Part shown: in pieces, positions 44,320-53,792 of the stretch
How the letters are laid out: the number at the start of each line of letters is the position of its first letter
Numbering within the stretch: position 1 is the stretch's first letter
Assembly (NCBI GenBank): GCA_004802705.1
Contig: SGPL01000203.1
Coordinates: 1 to 53,792, forward strand
Origin: Bondarzewia mesenterica
Lineage: Eukaryota; Basidiomycota; Agaricomycetes; Russulales; Bondarzewiaceae
DNA: 53,792 nucleotides
Direction: 5' to 3'
The notes under the pieces: generated by a model
Seen by the model: the letters and a program-made list of their open reading frames with translations, nothing else
The model's database searches: none
Told to the model about the DNA's origin: nothing
Translations under genes and position numbers: made by a program

Positions 44320-47199
44320 ATGGCTCCTGCTTCTACCTACCCCCACTTCCACGACGAGCAGCCAAAACCAGTCACAGTAGATGCCGCGCAATATTACGGC
44401 GGGCAAGAATATCAGGGTCGCTCAAGGACTTACAGTGCAGTACGTGGCTTATTTCCTGCCGTGATTAGCGCAATTCACAGTTCGTTCGTCAAGTCGGGCA
44501 CCTATGGTTACAACCCCAAGCGCACCCCCGCATTCGAAGAGGACTTGCATCTTCGTCCGCGAAGGATGTCGCACGACGAGAAAAGCACAGCCCCGCGACG
44601 TTTTCTCATTGACGTAGAGGAGACCATCCGTCTCGTTCTTGAGCAAGAGGATACAGACGGCGACTTCCAAATTAGCATTACTGACGCTGGTCCGAAGATT
44701 CTCTCGCTTGGTACCGCAACGAGCAATGGCTACAAGACCTTTGATATTCGGGTGAGTACTTCCGAGTGGCTTTTCGGTGTGGCACAGCTCATGCTTTGTC
44801 TATCGACAACAAGGGTACCTACATGCTTTCGAACCTCTTGCAAGAGCTTGCTCTGGCCCGCGACCATAACAGGAAGCGTATCGTTCTTGACGAGGCACGC
44901 CTCACTGAGAATCCGGTTGACCGTCTCTCGCGTATGATAAAGAACTCTTTCTGGCATTCTTTGACCCGCCGCATTGATGGCGATGGCCTCGAAATTATTT
45001 GTGCGGATCCGAAGAACCGCACCGGTCGTGTGCAGCCTCGTATCTATGTTCCCCATGGAGAACCTGCCATGGTTGAGTACTACAGGAAGATCGCTGCGGA
45101 AAAACCGCATTTGAATTTGGACGTTCAGGTGCTCCCGCCAAAGCCGGACGACCCGCACTTCGTGAAGCGTCTGAACAACAAGCCAGGTATCCTGGCTTTG
45201 GCGATGAATGAGGTAGATGACGGAAGAGGTGGTCGCACACTGAAGGGTATTCCTTTCGTTGTACCCGGTGCTCGTTTCAATGAGGTACGTTCCCCCTCGC
45301 GAGACTTCAGCATGTCCTTACCGTATTCTTTTACCAGCTCTACAATTGGGACTCCTACTTTATCTCTCTTGGTCTGCTTGTTGACGGTCAAGTCGCCATG
45401 GCCAAGGGTCTCGTCGAGCACTTCATATTTGAGATCAAGCACTATAATAAAATCCTTAATGGTAGCCGCTCATACTATCTCTCCCGTACTCAGCCTCCCT
45501 TCCTCACCGACATGGCTCTTCAAATCTACAACCAACTGGATCGCTCTGACCTCGAAGCCAACCGCTTGTGGCTCAAGCGTGCGATTCAGGCAGCAATCAA
45601 AGAGTACCACACTATTTGGGTTGCTGAACCTCGTATGGATCCCAAGACTGGCCTCTCGCGCTTCCGACCTGAGGGTGTCGGCATACCGCCAGAGACAGAG
45701 GCGACGCATTTCACTCACATCCTGGAGCCGTACGCACAGAAGCACGGTATCTCGGTCCTGGAGTTCAGCGAGAAGTACAACAATGGCGTACTGAAGGAGC
45801 CCAAGCTGGACGAATACTTCCTGCACGACCGTGCGGTGCGGGAGTCCGGACACGATACGACGTACCGTCTCGAGAAGCGGTGCGCGAATCTCGGTACCAT
45901 CGACTTGCAGGCACTGCTGTATAAGTACGAGATTGATATCGCTACTGCCATCCGGGAAGTCTTTGACGACGAACTCGAGCTTGAGGAGAACTTCCCTCTC
46001 GCGCCGTTCCCGCCGTCACCCGAGTCGTACGGCAATCCTTACCGGGAACGATCGACGAGTCGGAAACAGACCAGTGATGAGTGGTTCGACAGGGCGGAGT
46101 GGAGGAAGGGCATAATTGACAAGTATTGCTGGAACGAAAGCAAGAGCTTGTACTTCGATTATGATACTGTGCAGGAGAAGCAGAGCTTGTATGAGAGCGC
46201 CACCGCGTTCTGGACCTTGTGGGCCGGGTGCGCCAGTGATGACCAGTGCTGGAAACTCGTGTATGTCTCCGTTCTCTCCGTCTCTCCCTCCTTTTCGTGC
46301 GTGGGAGATGCGGCTATCGGAAGCATTCTGATGGCTGTGTCGGCTTTACCCCTTGTGCTTTCTTAGTTCGCAATCACTCAAGAAGTTCGAGGTCTTGGGC
46401 GGGTTGGTCTCAGGGACAGAGGAATCGAGGGGTAAGATTTCTTTGGATCGCCCCAACCGACAGTGGGATTATCCCTATGCTTGGTGTGTACTTTTCGCTC
46501 TATCGTTCTGCCGTTAAGTTTCTGACATCGGTCGTTCGGACGGAAGGCCTCCGCATCAGATCATGGCGTGGGTTGGTCTCGAGCGATATGGCTATCTTGA
46601 GGATGCGCAGCGACTTGCGTATAGGTTCCTTTATATGTGAGTTGTCTTCACACGTCTGACCCCTTGCAATCAAATTGATTGAGTTTTCAGGATGACCACC
46701 GCCTTTGTCGACTTTAATGGTGTGGTACCTGAGAAGGTAACCATCTATCGGTGCTTCTTTGCGACTCAGGGTTGATGTGCCTCATATCATTTAGTTTGAC
46801 GCTGTGAAGCTCTCGCATCTGGTGGACGCCGAGTACGGGAACCAGGGCATCGACTTCAAGATGGTACCTCGCGAGGGTTTCGGATGGATGAATGGTAGGC
46901 AGTTCTTGAATGTCCACTTCCGATGATTCAGATGACTGACAATCGTGGTTTCAGCGGCCTATCAAGTCGGTCTTTCCTTCCTGACGAACCACATGCGCCG
47001 TGCTGTTGCAGCTTGTACTTCTCCCGAGGTCTTCTTTGGCAGGTCCATGGTCGGCGAGCATACTGCCGCTCTGCCGTTGAGCGCTGCCAACGACCCTCTC
47101 GGCATGGCCATGGAGAATCTGACACTCAACAGTTCTGCCTCTGTGACGACGTCCATGTCCACGACGTACTCTTTCCCTGGAGGCCCCGCCCCCTTCTAA
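44320..47199 (+). CDS. Neutral trehalase (NTH1-like, GH37)
   Basis: Exons 44320-44751, 44814-45284, 45338-46260, 46367-46483, 46547-46636, 46691-46736, 46795-46894 and 46955-47199 join in phase to 807 residues. It hydrolyses the storage sugar trehalose to glucose in the cytosol. Evidence: a Ca-binding-type loop [17 protein letters not shown] near residues 112-128, and GH37 signatures [40 protein letters not shown] and [20 protein letters not shown]. The N-terminal region contains RPRRMSHDE and TAPRRFLID, resembling the region phosphorylated by PKA in yeast neutral trehalase. It lacks a signal peptide, which separates it from acid trehalases. The first exon contains a GTACGT (44440) that is probably not used, since splicing there would break the frame. 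Confidence 0.9.
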
Positions 47200-47782
47200 T
47201 CGCCAGAAAGCGCATATAGTGGGTGTTCCGTTCAGTATTCATACAGCTATTGTAAAAAGTAAGCATCACTCGAGAAGACGAGAGTAATTCTGCATCGTGT
47301 ATTGGTGCTGTACCTACATTTTCTTCTTTCATCGACATTCTTTTCGTCACGTCTCATCGAAGTCTCGATCAATCCTGCGTAGAGTTCACGCTTAGATAGG
47401 TGTCCCCGATCGTTCCGTTTTACAGTAACCAGTCAGTCAGCATTCACAATTCTTGTACGATCTACATGGTTTTCCCAATTCGCGCTCTTCCTTTTTCTTG
47501 AAGTGCTCTGCTAGTCTAGTTTTCCGTTCCATTACTCCAGTACGAATCTCATTGCTAGCAACGTTGGACTGTCTCTCATTATCACGGTTTTCTTGGTATG
47601 TTTCTGGTGGATGGATAATTTCACAGATAAATTTTTGTATGCAACTGTCGTCGACATCGTGTGCAAGGCCTTGGTCGCCGTGACGGGCAATGAATATCGG
47701 AGTTGCCATTTTTGTCTGATCGTGCCGAAATGCTGTTTACTCGAGGTTCAACGTGTTGGCTCCGCTAGAACACCTTGTTTCA
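47200..47782. other. Intergenic
   Basis: 3' flank of trehalase and promoter of the lipase gene. No recognised element. Confidence 0.4.
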
Positions 47783-49427
47783 ATGCTCCCACTATCTCTG
47801 GCTAACTTCATCATTCCACTCCTGAGTTTCTTCGTCCCCAGAGATCCCGCAGTATCCCAAATACCATTATCTCAACCTCGACCTCCGACCCTGCAGTTTG
47901 AACTACGTCAACAGCACGCCGTGACTCCCTCTGCGCACGTCTACTTTTCGGATGTTCCTGCCCTGCGCGCGACCGCGAACGGAGTTGCGCATCGACCATC
48001 GTACTCCCTGAACACGCGCCCGATAAAGACGCACAAGCCGCAGTCGGCGGAGGCGTTCACGAGCGCGCGCGTTCGGTCGATGCGGCGCGGGGAGAGTGAG
48101 GCTCTGAGGTGGGACGAGGATGAGGTGCCAGGCCCCGATACGGAGAAGCGGGAGACGCTATTGATGCTCGCGAAGATGACGAGCAATGCGTATATGGAGC
48201 CTGGTGATAATGGGTGGTATGATCTGGAAGGCAATTGGACGGTGGTGCGTACTCTTGGTCGTCTTATTCGTGATTTGTGTCTTTGGCGGCTCACACGATG
48301 GTATTCATTCCGAATTTATGTGATTTCGTTTGACGGCCCATGCTATTCTGTTATAATAGCATGCTCCTGTGGGATGGGATAACGATGCGGATGGATTCCG
48401 CGGTTATATCTTCGCAACGCCAGATAACTCCACGGTCATCCTTTCGATAAAGGGGACGTCGGCTGCATTCATTGGAGGCGGAAGTCCTACGTCAAAGAAG
48501 GACAAACTGAACGACAATCTGCTGTTCAGCTGTTGTTGCGCCCGAGTCGACTGGTCGTGGACCACGGTGTGTGGCTGCTATCGCGGTGGATGGAAATGTG
48601 ATCAGGATTGTGTGGAGCAGGCTTTGATTGAGGACAGTTTGTTTTATCCCGTTGGAACTGTGAGTTACGGTTACCTCTTTGAGTATTGCGTTGTGCATTG
48701 ACCTCTGTTCGCTGATATGTCTTACAGAATTTGTACAATAATTTGACCTATATGTACCCGGAGGCGAATATTTGGATCACCGGGCATTCGTTGGGTGGGT
48801 CACTCGCTTCTCTCATTGGTGTCACTTTCGGTGCCCCTGTGGTCGCATTCGAGGCTCCGGGAGAGAAGATGGCAGCGCAGCGATTGCACCTTCCCTCACC
48901 GGTAGGTCGCTACCTTTCTACTGATGACAGCGGCATTGAGGAATAACGTATATATAGCCCTCGACGCAGCATATAACCCATGTCTATCATACAGCAGACC
49001 CCATCGCTATGGGTATATGCAACGGAGTGCTTTCTTCATGCGCACTCGGAGGATATGCCTTGGAGAGCCAGTGCGTACCTTTCTGACCGTGGTCATCGCC
49101 GCCATATTGAACATGGTTATCATCGTGTTCGCAGGTGTCACCTGGGTCAAGTCATTGAATATGACACTGTCCAGAACTTATCGTGGGCGGTAGATATACG
49201 CACGCACAGCATTTTGAATGTCATCGAGAAGTTACTGGCCACGCCCTGGGACGCCGCGGAAGAGATGGGGAAGGAAGTTCCAGAGCCGCGCGAGCAGGAT
49301 GACTGTGTGGTCAGTGCTAATCTCATCACATTTTAAACTCGTGGAATCATGAGAAGATGTCTGATGTATGCATTTACAGGAGTGTTTCACCTGGGAATTT
49401 GGCAATTTTTCGAGCACTCGACGGTAG
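47783..49427 (+). CDS. ATG15-like class 3 lipase
   Basis: Exons 47783-48244, 48360-48659, 48728-48901, 48958-49070, 49135-49309 and 49380-49427 join in phase to 423 residues. The N-terminus has a hydrophobic signal-anchor ([13 protein letters not shown]). The family core follows: [31 protein letters not shown], the Cys-rich [15 protein letters not shown], the catalytic serine elbow [34 protein letters not shown] (catalytic Asp) and [13 protein letters not shown] (probable His). This matches ATG15, a vacuolar lipase that breaks down autophagic bodies. The C-terminus is short (EFGNFSST), without the long Ser/Thr tail of some ATG15 proteins. Together with the ATG22-like gene it is the second autophagy-related gene in the window; they are not adjacent. 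Confidence 0.85.
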
Positions 49428-50400
49428 GACAAGGCGGGCATGGCCGATGGTTTTGTATACCACTTTTTCGGACTTTAGAACGAATAGTGAAGGATTCTCC
49501 ATGCTCCATGCTAGATATCATCAGCGTCGCCGGTTGCAGCCCGGCGACGGAGACGTTGTGGTTCTGTATAATTGTATTATTCTTTAGTTTGTCTTTCATC
49601 TTTCTGTTCGTCTACACGTATGCTCACAGTCATGTCACACATCAAGTACTAGGTTATGCACCCATTTCACTTAGAAATTCATCAATCCTTTTTACCGATA
49701 GTAAGTGAGTGGGCAACTTCTTGTCTCGAATGGTAAGCTTTCCATCGGCGGTGAGCTGTTTCTGAGCGCCGTTGGTAAAGTGAGGTGAGTACGTCAGTCG
49801 GTCACGCTAAACCCTTGAGGTTGATGCGCTTTCATCAGTGGATATGTAGGGCGATGCGCCTAGCTGTGGCGAATATGCAACCCGGTTAAGCAGGGCTGCA
49901 AATCCGGCCTGACTTTGGCTGTCCCTTGCCGCTGTGGTCGCGAAAGCACCGAACCTTTAACCTGCCTACTTGTCTTTCTCTTCACAAAAGTGAGCCCTCC
50001 ACTTGCTGCCTCCGACGTCAATCCACTTTTCACCAAGCGAGCGAGCAGGCATATCTCACAAACAAAATGCATGATGTTTAACCGTTTACTCGAAATTTAA
50101 ATTCTTACTCACGATCCCCAGATTCTGTCCAACGTCATGAGTGCGTAAGGTCTTCATATTTCTTTTTTATGTTTTCTTTGGTCCCCAAGCTTGCAAAACG
50201 ATTCAACGTCAAGCCCTGACACTGGAAGGGAATCCTGTTGTCTTGCACCGCCTATGCGGAATTTCCGTAAATATGTGATCGCCTTGACGCGGGGCGCGTT
50301 GCTGCTGCGCTGCATGCCATCTCTTCTCGAGAGAATGTGTTCGTCTAATAATATATTGAAGTGTTTAACGACGAGTGTGTGGCTTCTCTTACTGCGCTTT
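49428..50400. other. No supportable gene
   Basis: 3' flank of the lipase gene and AT-richer sequence with short open frames only. Confidence 0.4.
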
Positions 50401-52430
50401 TATGGAGCATTGATCGCTTCCTAGTGGTGCCCACATGCCGTACTTATGTGCGACTCGTTCATTCTCAACTGCTCGCTTACTAGTGAGCCGTTGTGCGGGA
50501 TGCTAATGCTATGTAGGGAAGTCTTCCACCACTGCGCACACTGGTGCTGACGTCGTCGCGTTTTGAACACGGGTACTTGTTAGGAGGTTTGCTGCGGCCG
50601 GTTTTGGCTCCGGAACAACAAGCGAGAATATCCAGCAAAAAGGCCTATGAAGCTCTCAGGTCTCATGGAGTCACTATCATTCTTCAGGCAAAGCGTCCTT
50701 CGACGTGTCGCCCAAGGTACGTCTTTCTTACACCTCCACTCAGTTTGAACAAAAGCCAGGAAAGAAGGTGTTCAACCCTACTGGGGGCAGGAATTTTTTG
50801 ATTCCGTGTCCTCTCTCGCATCCAAATTGTTTCCTGTGGTTTCGGCGACCCTCGATATTGTAGATGTCGTTTGCGACTCGGGAGACTTAATCAAATTTAT
50901 CCGAGGCGATTCCCTCAGCATTATGTCTAATGACTGGAATCCTTTTTTATCCAACGACAATCCGGAATTAAGGTGCTCCGTATGCCTTTGCATCTATTCT
51001 CTATGCGAGTTTGGACTGAAAGGGCTGCGTCTTTTCCGTGCATGCTCTGGCTGGTGTTTCTGTATGCTACTCCCGTCGTGTCATATCTGACAACCTCCAC
51101 TCACACAGGACTTCCTCAATCACATCGTGACCAACCCGAACAATGTTGCGGAATTCGATTGGCAGGAATAGGCGGGGCGAGGTCGACTGTCTCGAGGGAA
51201 AACCGCCACCGAAAATCGAAAACGTCGCCACCAAGGACCATCGCCTCCGCCATTGAATACGGTGTGCACAGAGGTACTTACTGCCCTCGAGCTTATTGAA
51301 GTTACTTATCCTCGATGTCTTTTTCATTTAGGGACTGTGCATGGACTTAAATGCATGTGGGCGCATTCTTCAATTTTTGCGTCCATACTTCGCCTGTGAT
51401 AGACAGTGTGAGTATTTCGTCAGCTCAAATGAGTCAATCTGGAACACAGCAGCTGTTGTTCGCGTTGACCTTCGATGAGCGGTTCCGAACGCCCTCAGAC
51501 TTACACATGCGTCTGTTGTGCGTCTGCATCGAACTTCTACACGTACTCACGCATCTTCATCCTTCCTCCTTCTTTTTCTGCAGGGGAGTACCCCTATCAT
51601 ATTTCGAAGCACGGTCCACAAGTCAATGATCAAGGCAAGGTGAGCTACTTACATCGGCCTCAATTTTCAAACCGGCGATTATAGTACTGTGCATCCCTTG
51701 CCATCCATCTCAGCCAGGTGTCTAGTAAGAACACGTAGTCGGGAGGTCACTGACACCCTCCACACATACGTTGGCAAAGTCAGGTTCAGGACTACGTTGC
51801 ATTTGCGACGGCTTCTCGAGTTTAATCGGAAGGCCGATCTCTCTCCCTCGCGAACTTTAAAATGCTGCACTGACCATGCACCGTCTTCGTCGCAGAGACA
51901 TTCCCATGCCCCTCTTTCATCCACTCCAAAACCCGCGGGCTGTACAACGCTATCAGTATACCCACCGAAAGCCCCCGGTGCATCGGGAAATTTTGGGTTA
52001 GATCGACACCATAACTGATCCGCATCGATTCATTCCGGCTACAAGTGCCAATGAGGTCTCCATTGATATTCTATATGAGTACTGTACGTCGTGCCAATCT
52101 CCACGCTCTGGCGCATGACGCGTCTTCTGACCTCTTCTGACCCTCCCTCAGAGTGCTCAGCTGATACAAAGACTTTGTGACAGGTCGCCACTTTCTCTCG
52201 CGCTTTGAGTACCAAGGCTTTTTTCTCGATCTTCCCCGTCTCGCTGCGGCACCCCGTGGTTCGCCGATGCTATTCGGGAGACGCTGAGCAGCGAGCGATC
52301 ATGGGGCTCATCATATGGGTCAAGGTATATCGCCGCCGAGTGTACCTTCGAGATTTAGAGTGTGAGGTGGTATTAACGCGCAGTGAAACAACTACTTGGT
52401 AAGCCTTGGTTCGAGGGAGCACATGTTCAT
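50401..52430 (+). other. Unrecognised coding-like patches, probably a decayed or unresolved gene
   Basis: Several plus-strand stretches have coding character but do not join cleanly. At about 50649-50980 a frame reads MKLSGLMESLSFFRQSVLRR, then across a possible intron (donor GTACGT near 50717) VQPYWGQEFFDSVSSLASKL and DIVDVVCDSGDLIKFIRGD. Near 51109 comes DFLNHIVTNPNNVAEFDWQE followed by a stop. Near 51176 comes GEVDCLEGKPPPKIENVATK followed by a stop. At about 52252-52360 there is ADAIRETLSSERSWGSSYGS followed by a stop. The phases of neighbouring patches disagree. I cannot name a family. Confidence 0.3.
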
Positions 52431-52724
52431 CTCCAATTCATGTTAAGGGCTGTTAAGGGTCGAGACATGGTCCGTCTTATCTATTCTTTCAATGAACGCA
52501 TTGGTCGCCGCGACTGATATGAAGGAGAAAAGGACGACTATGATCGACGACGTCATGAGAATGCGGAAATAAAATATCTGACAACAAAGGCCAATGAGCG
52601 GTTAAGAAAGTTTCAACACGTGAAAGTGAAAGAAACAGACGGTGAGTTTTGGCTGGGGCAATATTGCAAACCTACAGATGGCCTCGACGCCCCATACCCT
52701 CCTCATCGCTTACATACTTTCCTT

Positions 52725-52960
52725 GGAACTCCCATCCAAGTCCTCCAGCTTCGCACCACTCGCGACTTCGTTCCAATGCTTCCTCTCCACGTGCCCTTTC
52801 AAAGTCTTCCTGCCTGTGAGCGCGGCCTCGCACTATGGGCATTGTAACGACACCTTCACATGCACCAATGACTTCATATAGCGCTCGAGGTTGATGCCAT
52901 GCCTGATAAAGTCCCAGGGTTGTCCGTCCTCGCCGGTTGCAATAGAGGCAGAACCATCGA
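52725..52960 (-). pseudogene. Broken C2H2 zinc-finger remnant
   Basis: One minus-strand frame reads WDFIRHGINLERYMK, then VSLQCP, an in-frame TAG, and CEAALTGRKTLKGHVERKHW. The stop falls between the two cysteines of what would be a C2H2 finger (C-x2-C-x12-H-x4-H). The following KLEDLGWEF resembles the tail of small basidiomycete zinc-finger proteins. It is either a dead copy or the stop is a base error. Confidence 0.5.
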
Positions 52961-53154
52961 GTTGGACCTTGCATCTTGCGCCGGCTCTTACCATTCTTTT
53001 TCGCATCATCGGCACCATCGATATGCTGGGGCCTCCCCCTGATATCTGAAAATGTCGGTGGACGGGGCGCTCGTGACGAGGTATCCCAGGTATCCCACAT
53101 TGTTGCCCTCCTCTGGTATGATAATAGCTATCGATGAGTGCGCATGACAACATA

Positions 53155-53296
53155 CAGTTGACTATCTCATAATGCATAGCGTCGGGGAGAGCTCAATCCT
53201 ATGCATTATGAGGTTTATGCATTAGGAGATGGCATTCTGGCAGGTGCCTAGCAGTTTGGGGATGCAAAATGTCATGCATTATGAGATAGTCAACTG
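53155..53296. mobile_element. Small TIR element (MITE-like), second family
   Basis: A 142-bp unit with perfect 23-bp inverted ends (CAGTTGACTATCTCATAATG... and its reverse complement), flanked by TA at 53153-53154 and 53297-53298. The end sequence ATGCATTATGAG recurs inside. It has no coding capacity. CAGT ends with a TA target suggest the Tc1/mariner superfamily. It differs in sequence from the element at 15262-15556. Confidence 0.75.
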
Positions 53297-53582
53297 TAGC
53301 TTGGCAATGTATAGTTTTGAACATCGTCACTGTTGGTCAGAGGTCGGCGGCGGCTTCCTCCCTCTCTTCCAAACAACGACGGGTATGGCTATAAGCACAG
53401 AACTTGTTGATCGTAGGATGGCATTTAGCTTCCTTTCTTTCTCGTATCTCAAGTCCTGATTTGTATCATCAGACGGGATCCAGTCTTATGAGAAGGTAAC
53501 ATCGTCATGATTTGTCTCAGGACCTGTAAGGAACATCAATCACGATTTACATAACGGATTATGGATCCAGCCCTCTAAAGTT
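53297..53582. other. Intergenic
   Basis: Flank between the TIR element and the partial gene. No feature recognised. Confidence 0.4.
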
Positions 53583-53792
53583 TTACAAGGTACTCGAACG
53601 CGCTCTGCGACGCTCCCACGTTCGGTCGTATTCTGACTTCCAGATAGCAGCAACCTCTTTCACCACTTCATCGCTAACATCCTTCCACTCCGGGACTCCC
53701 TCTTCCAGCTCATCATCACGCACGATGTCGAAACGATCACCTGCCCAGAGGCCCCGATGCACATTCCCCTCATAACTCATTGCTACGGAAGG
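53583..53792 (-). CDS. 3' end of a gene continuing beyond the window
   Basis: The frame is open from the window edge to a stop at 53583-53585 and reads GDRFDIVRDDELEEGVPEWK, DVSDEVVKEVAAIWKSEYDR, ending RTWERRRARSSTL. It is acidic and helical with a basic end. No family was recognised. A methionine occurs near 53780, but the coding part may begin outside the window. Confidence 0.5.
   Translation of the reverse strand, partial: PSVAMSYEGNVHRGLWAGDRFDIVRDDELEEGVPEWKDVSDEVVKEVAAIWKSEYDRTWERRRARSSTL

Noticed and set aside
44438..44480. GTACGT...CACAG as an intron in the first trehalase exon
   Set aside because: It would be only 41 nt and would shift the frame away from the conserved trehalase sequence that follows.

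Overview
The window is nuclear DNA of a basidiomycete, most likely an Agaricomycete. Genes on both strands carry many GT-AG introns, mostly 50-65 nt, several with a CTNAC/CTGAC-type branch site. The recognisable proteins are ordinary fungal ones: FG nucleoporin, MIC60, an ATG22-like transporter, an ATG15-like lipase, neutral trehalase, a laccase-type multicopper oxidase and F-box proteins. Four N bases (about 28571-28712 and 32511) and several single-base reading-frame breaks in homopolymer runs show that the sequence is an imperfect draft.

Layout. 1-2.2 kb: little that can be supported. 2.2-3.8 kb (+): membrane-anchored coiled-coil protein. 4.4-5.1 kb (-): small three-exon gene. 6.2-8.9 kb (+): PX-PB1 protein. 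9.7-11.3 kb (-): F-box protein, divergent from a kinase-like protein at 11.5-12.6 kb (+). 13.2-18.0 kb: an unusual block in which truncated, decayed pieces of four unrelated housekeeping genes lie on the minus strand (tryptophanyl-tRNA synthetase, an SSD1/Dis3L2-type RNB exoribonuclease, the acetolactate synthase regulatory subunit and PrpF-like isomerase). Among them are one apparently intact gene of unknown function and a small TIR element. 18.3-21.3 kb (+): methyltransferase and peroxisomal-type adenine nucleotide carrier. 21.6-23.7 kb (-): Arp10/Arp11-like dynactin subunit. 24.3-28.0 kb (-): two tandem arrestin-like paralogues with the same exon plan. 29.0-31.0 kb (+): nucleoporin NUP49/p58. 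31.5-32.8 kb (+): coiled-coil protein. 32.9-35.1 kb (-): MIC60, divergent from the ATG22-like gene at 35.4-38.1 kb (+). 38.6-41.9 kb (-): multicopper oxidase. 44.3-47.2 kb (+): neutral trehalase. 47.8-49.4 kb (+): ATG15-like lipase. 49.4-53.8 kb: mostly unrecognised sequence with a broken zinc-finger remnant, a second small TIR element and the 3' end of a gene that runs off the window.

The genes do not form one pathway. Two vacuolar/autophagy genes (ATG22-like, ATG15-like) and trehalase relate loosely to nutrient recycling, and MIC60, NUP49 and the carrier are organelle structure or transport genes. The most unusual region is the 13.2-18.0 kb patchwork of gene fragments that still carry introns. 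It looks like DNA-level capture and shuffling of host gene pieces followed by decay. Exon coordinates were worked out by hand from splice signals and reading-frame phase. Gene names rest on recalled family motifs, not on a database search.
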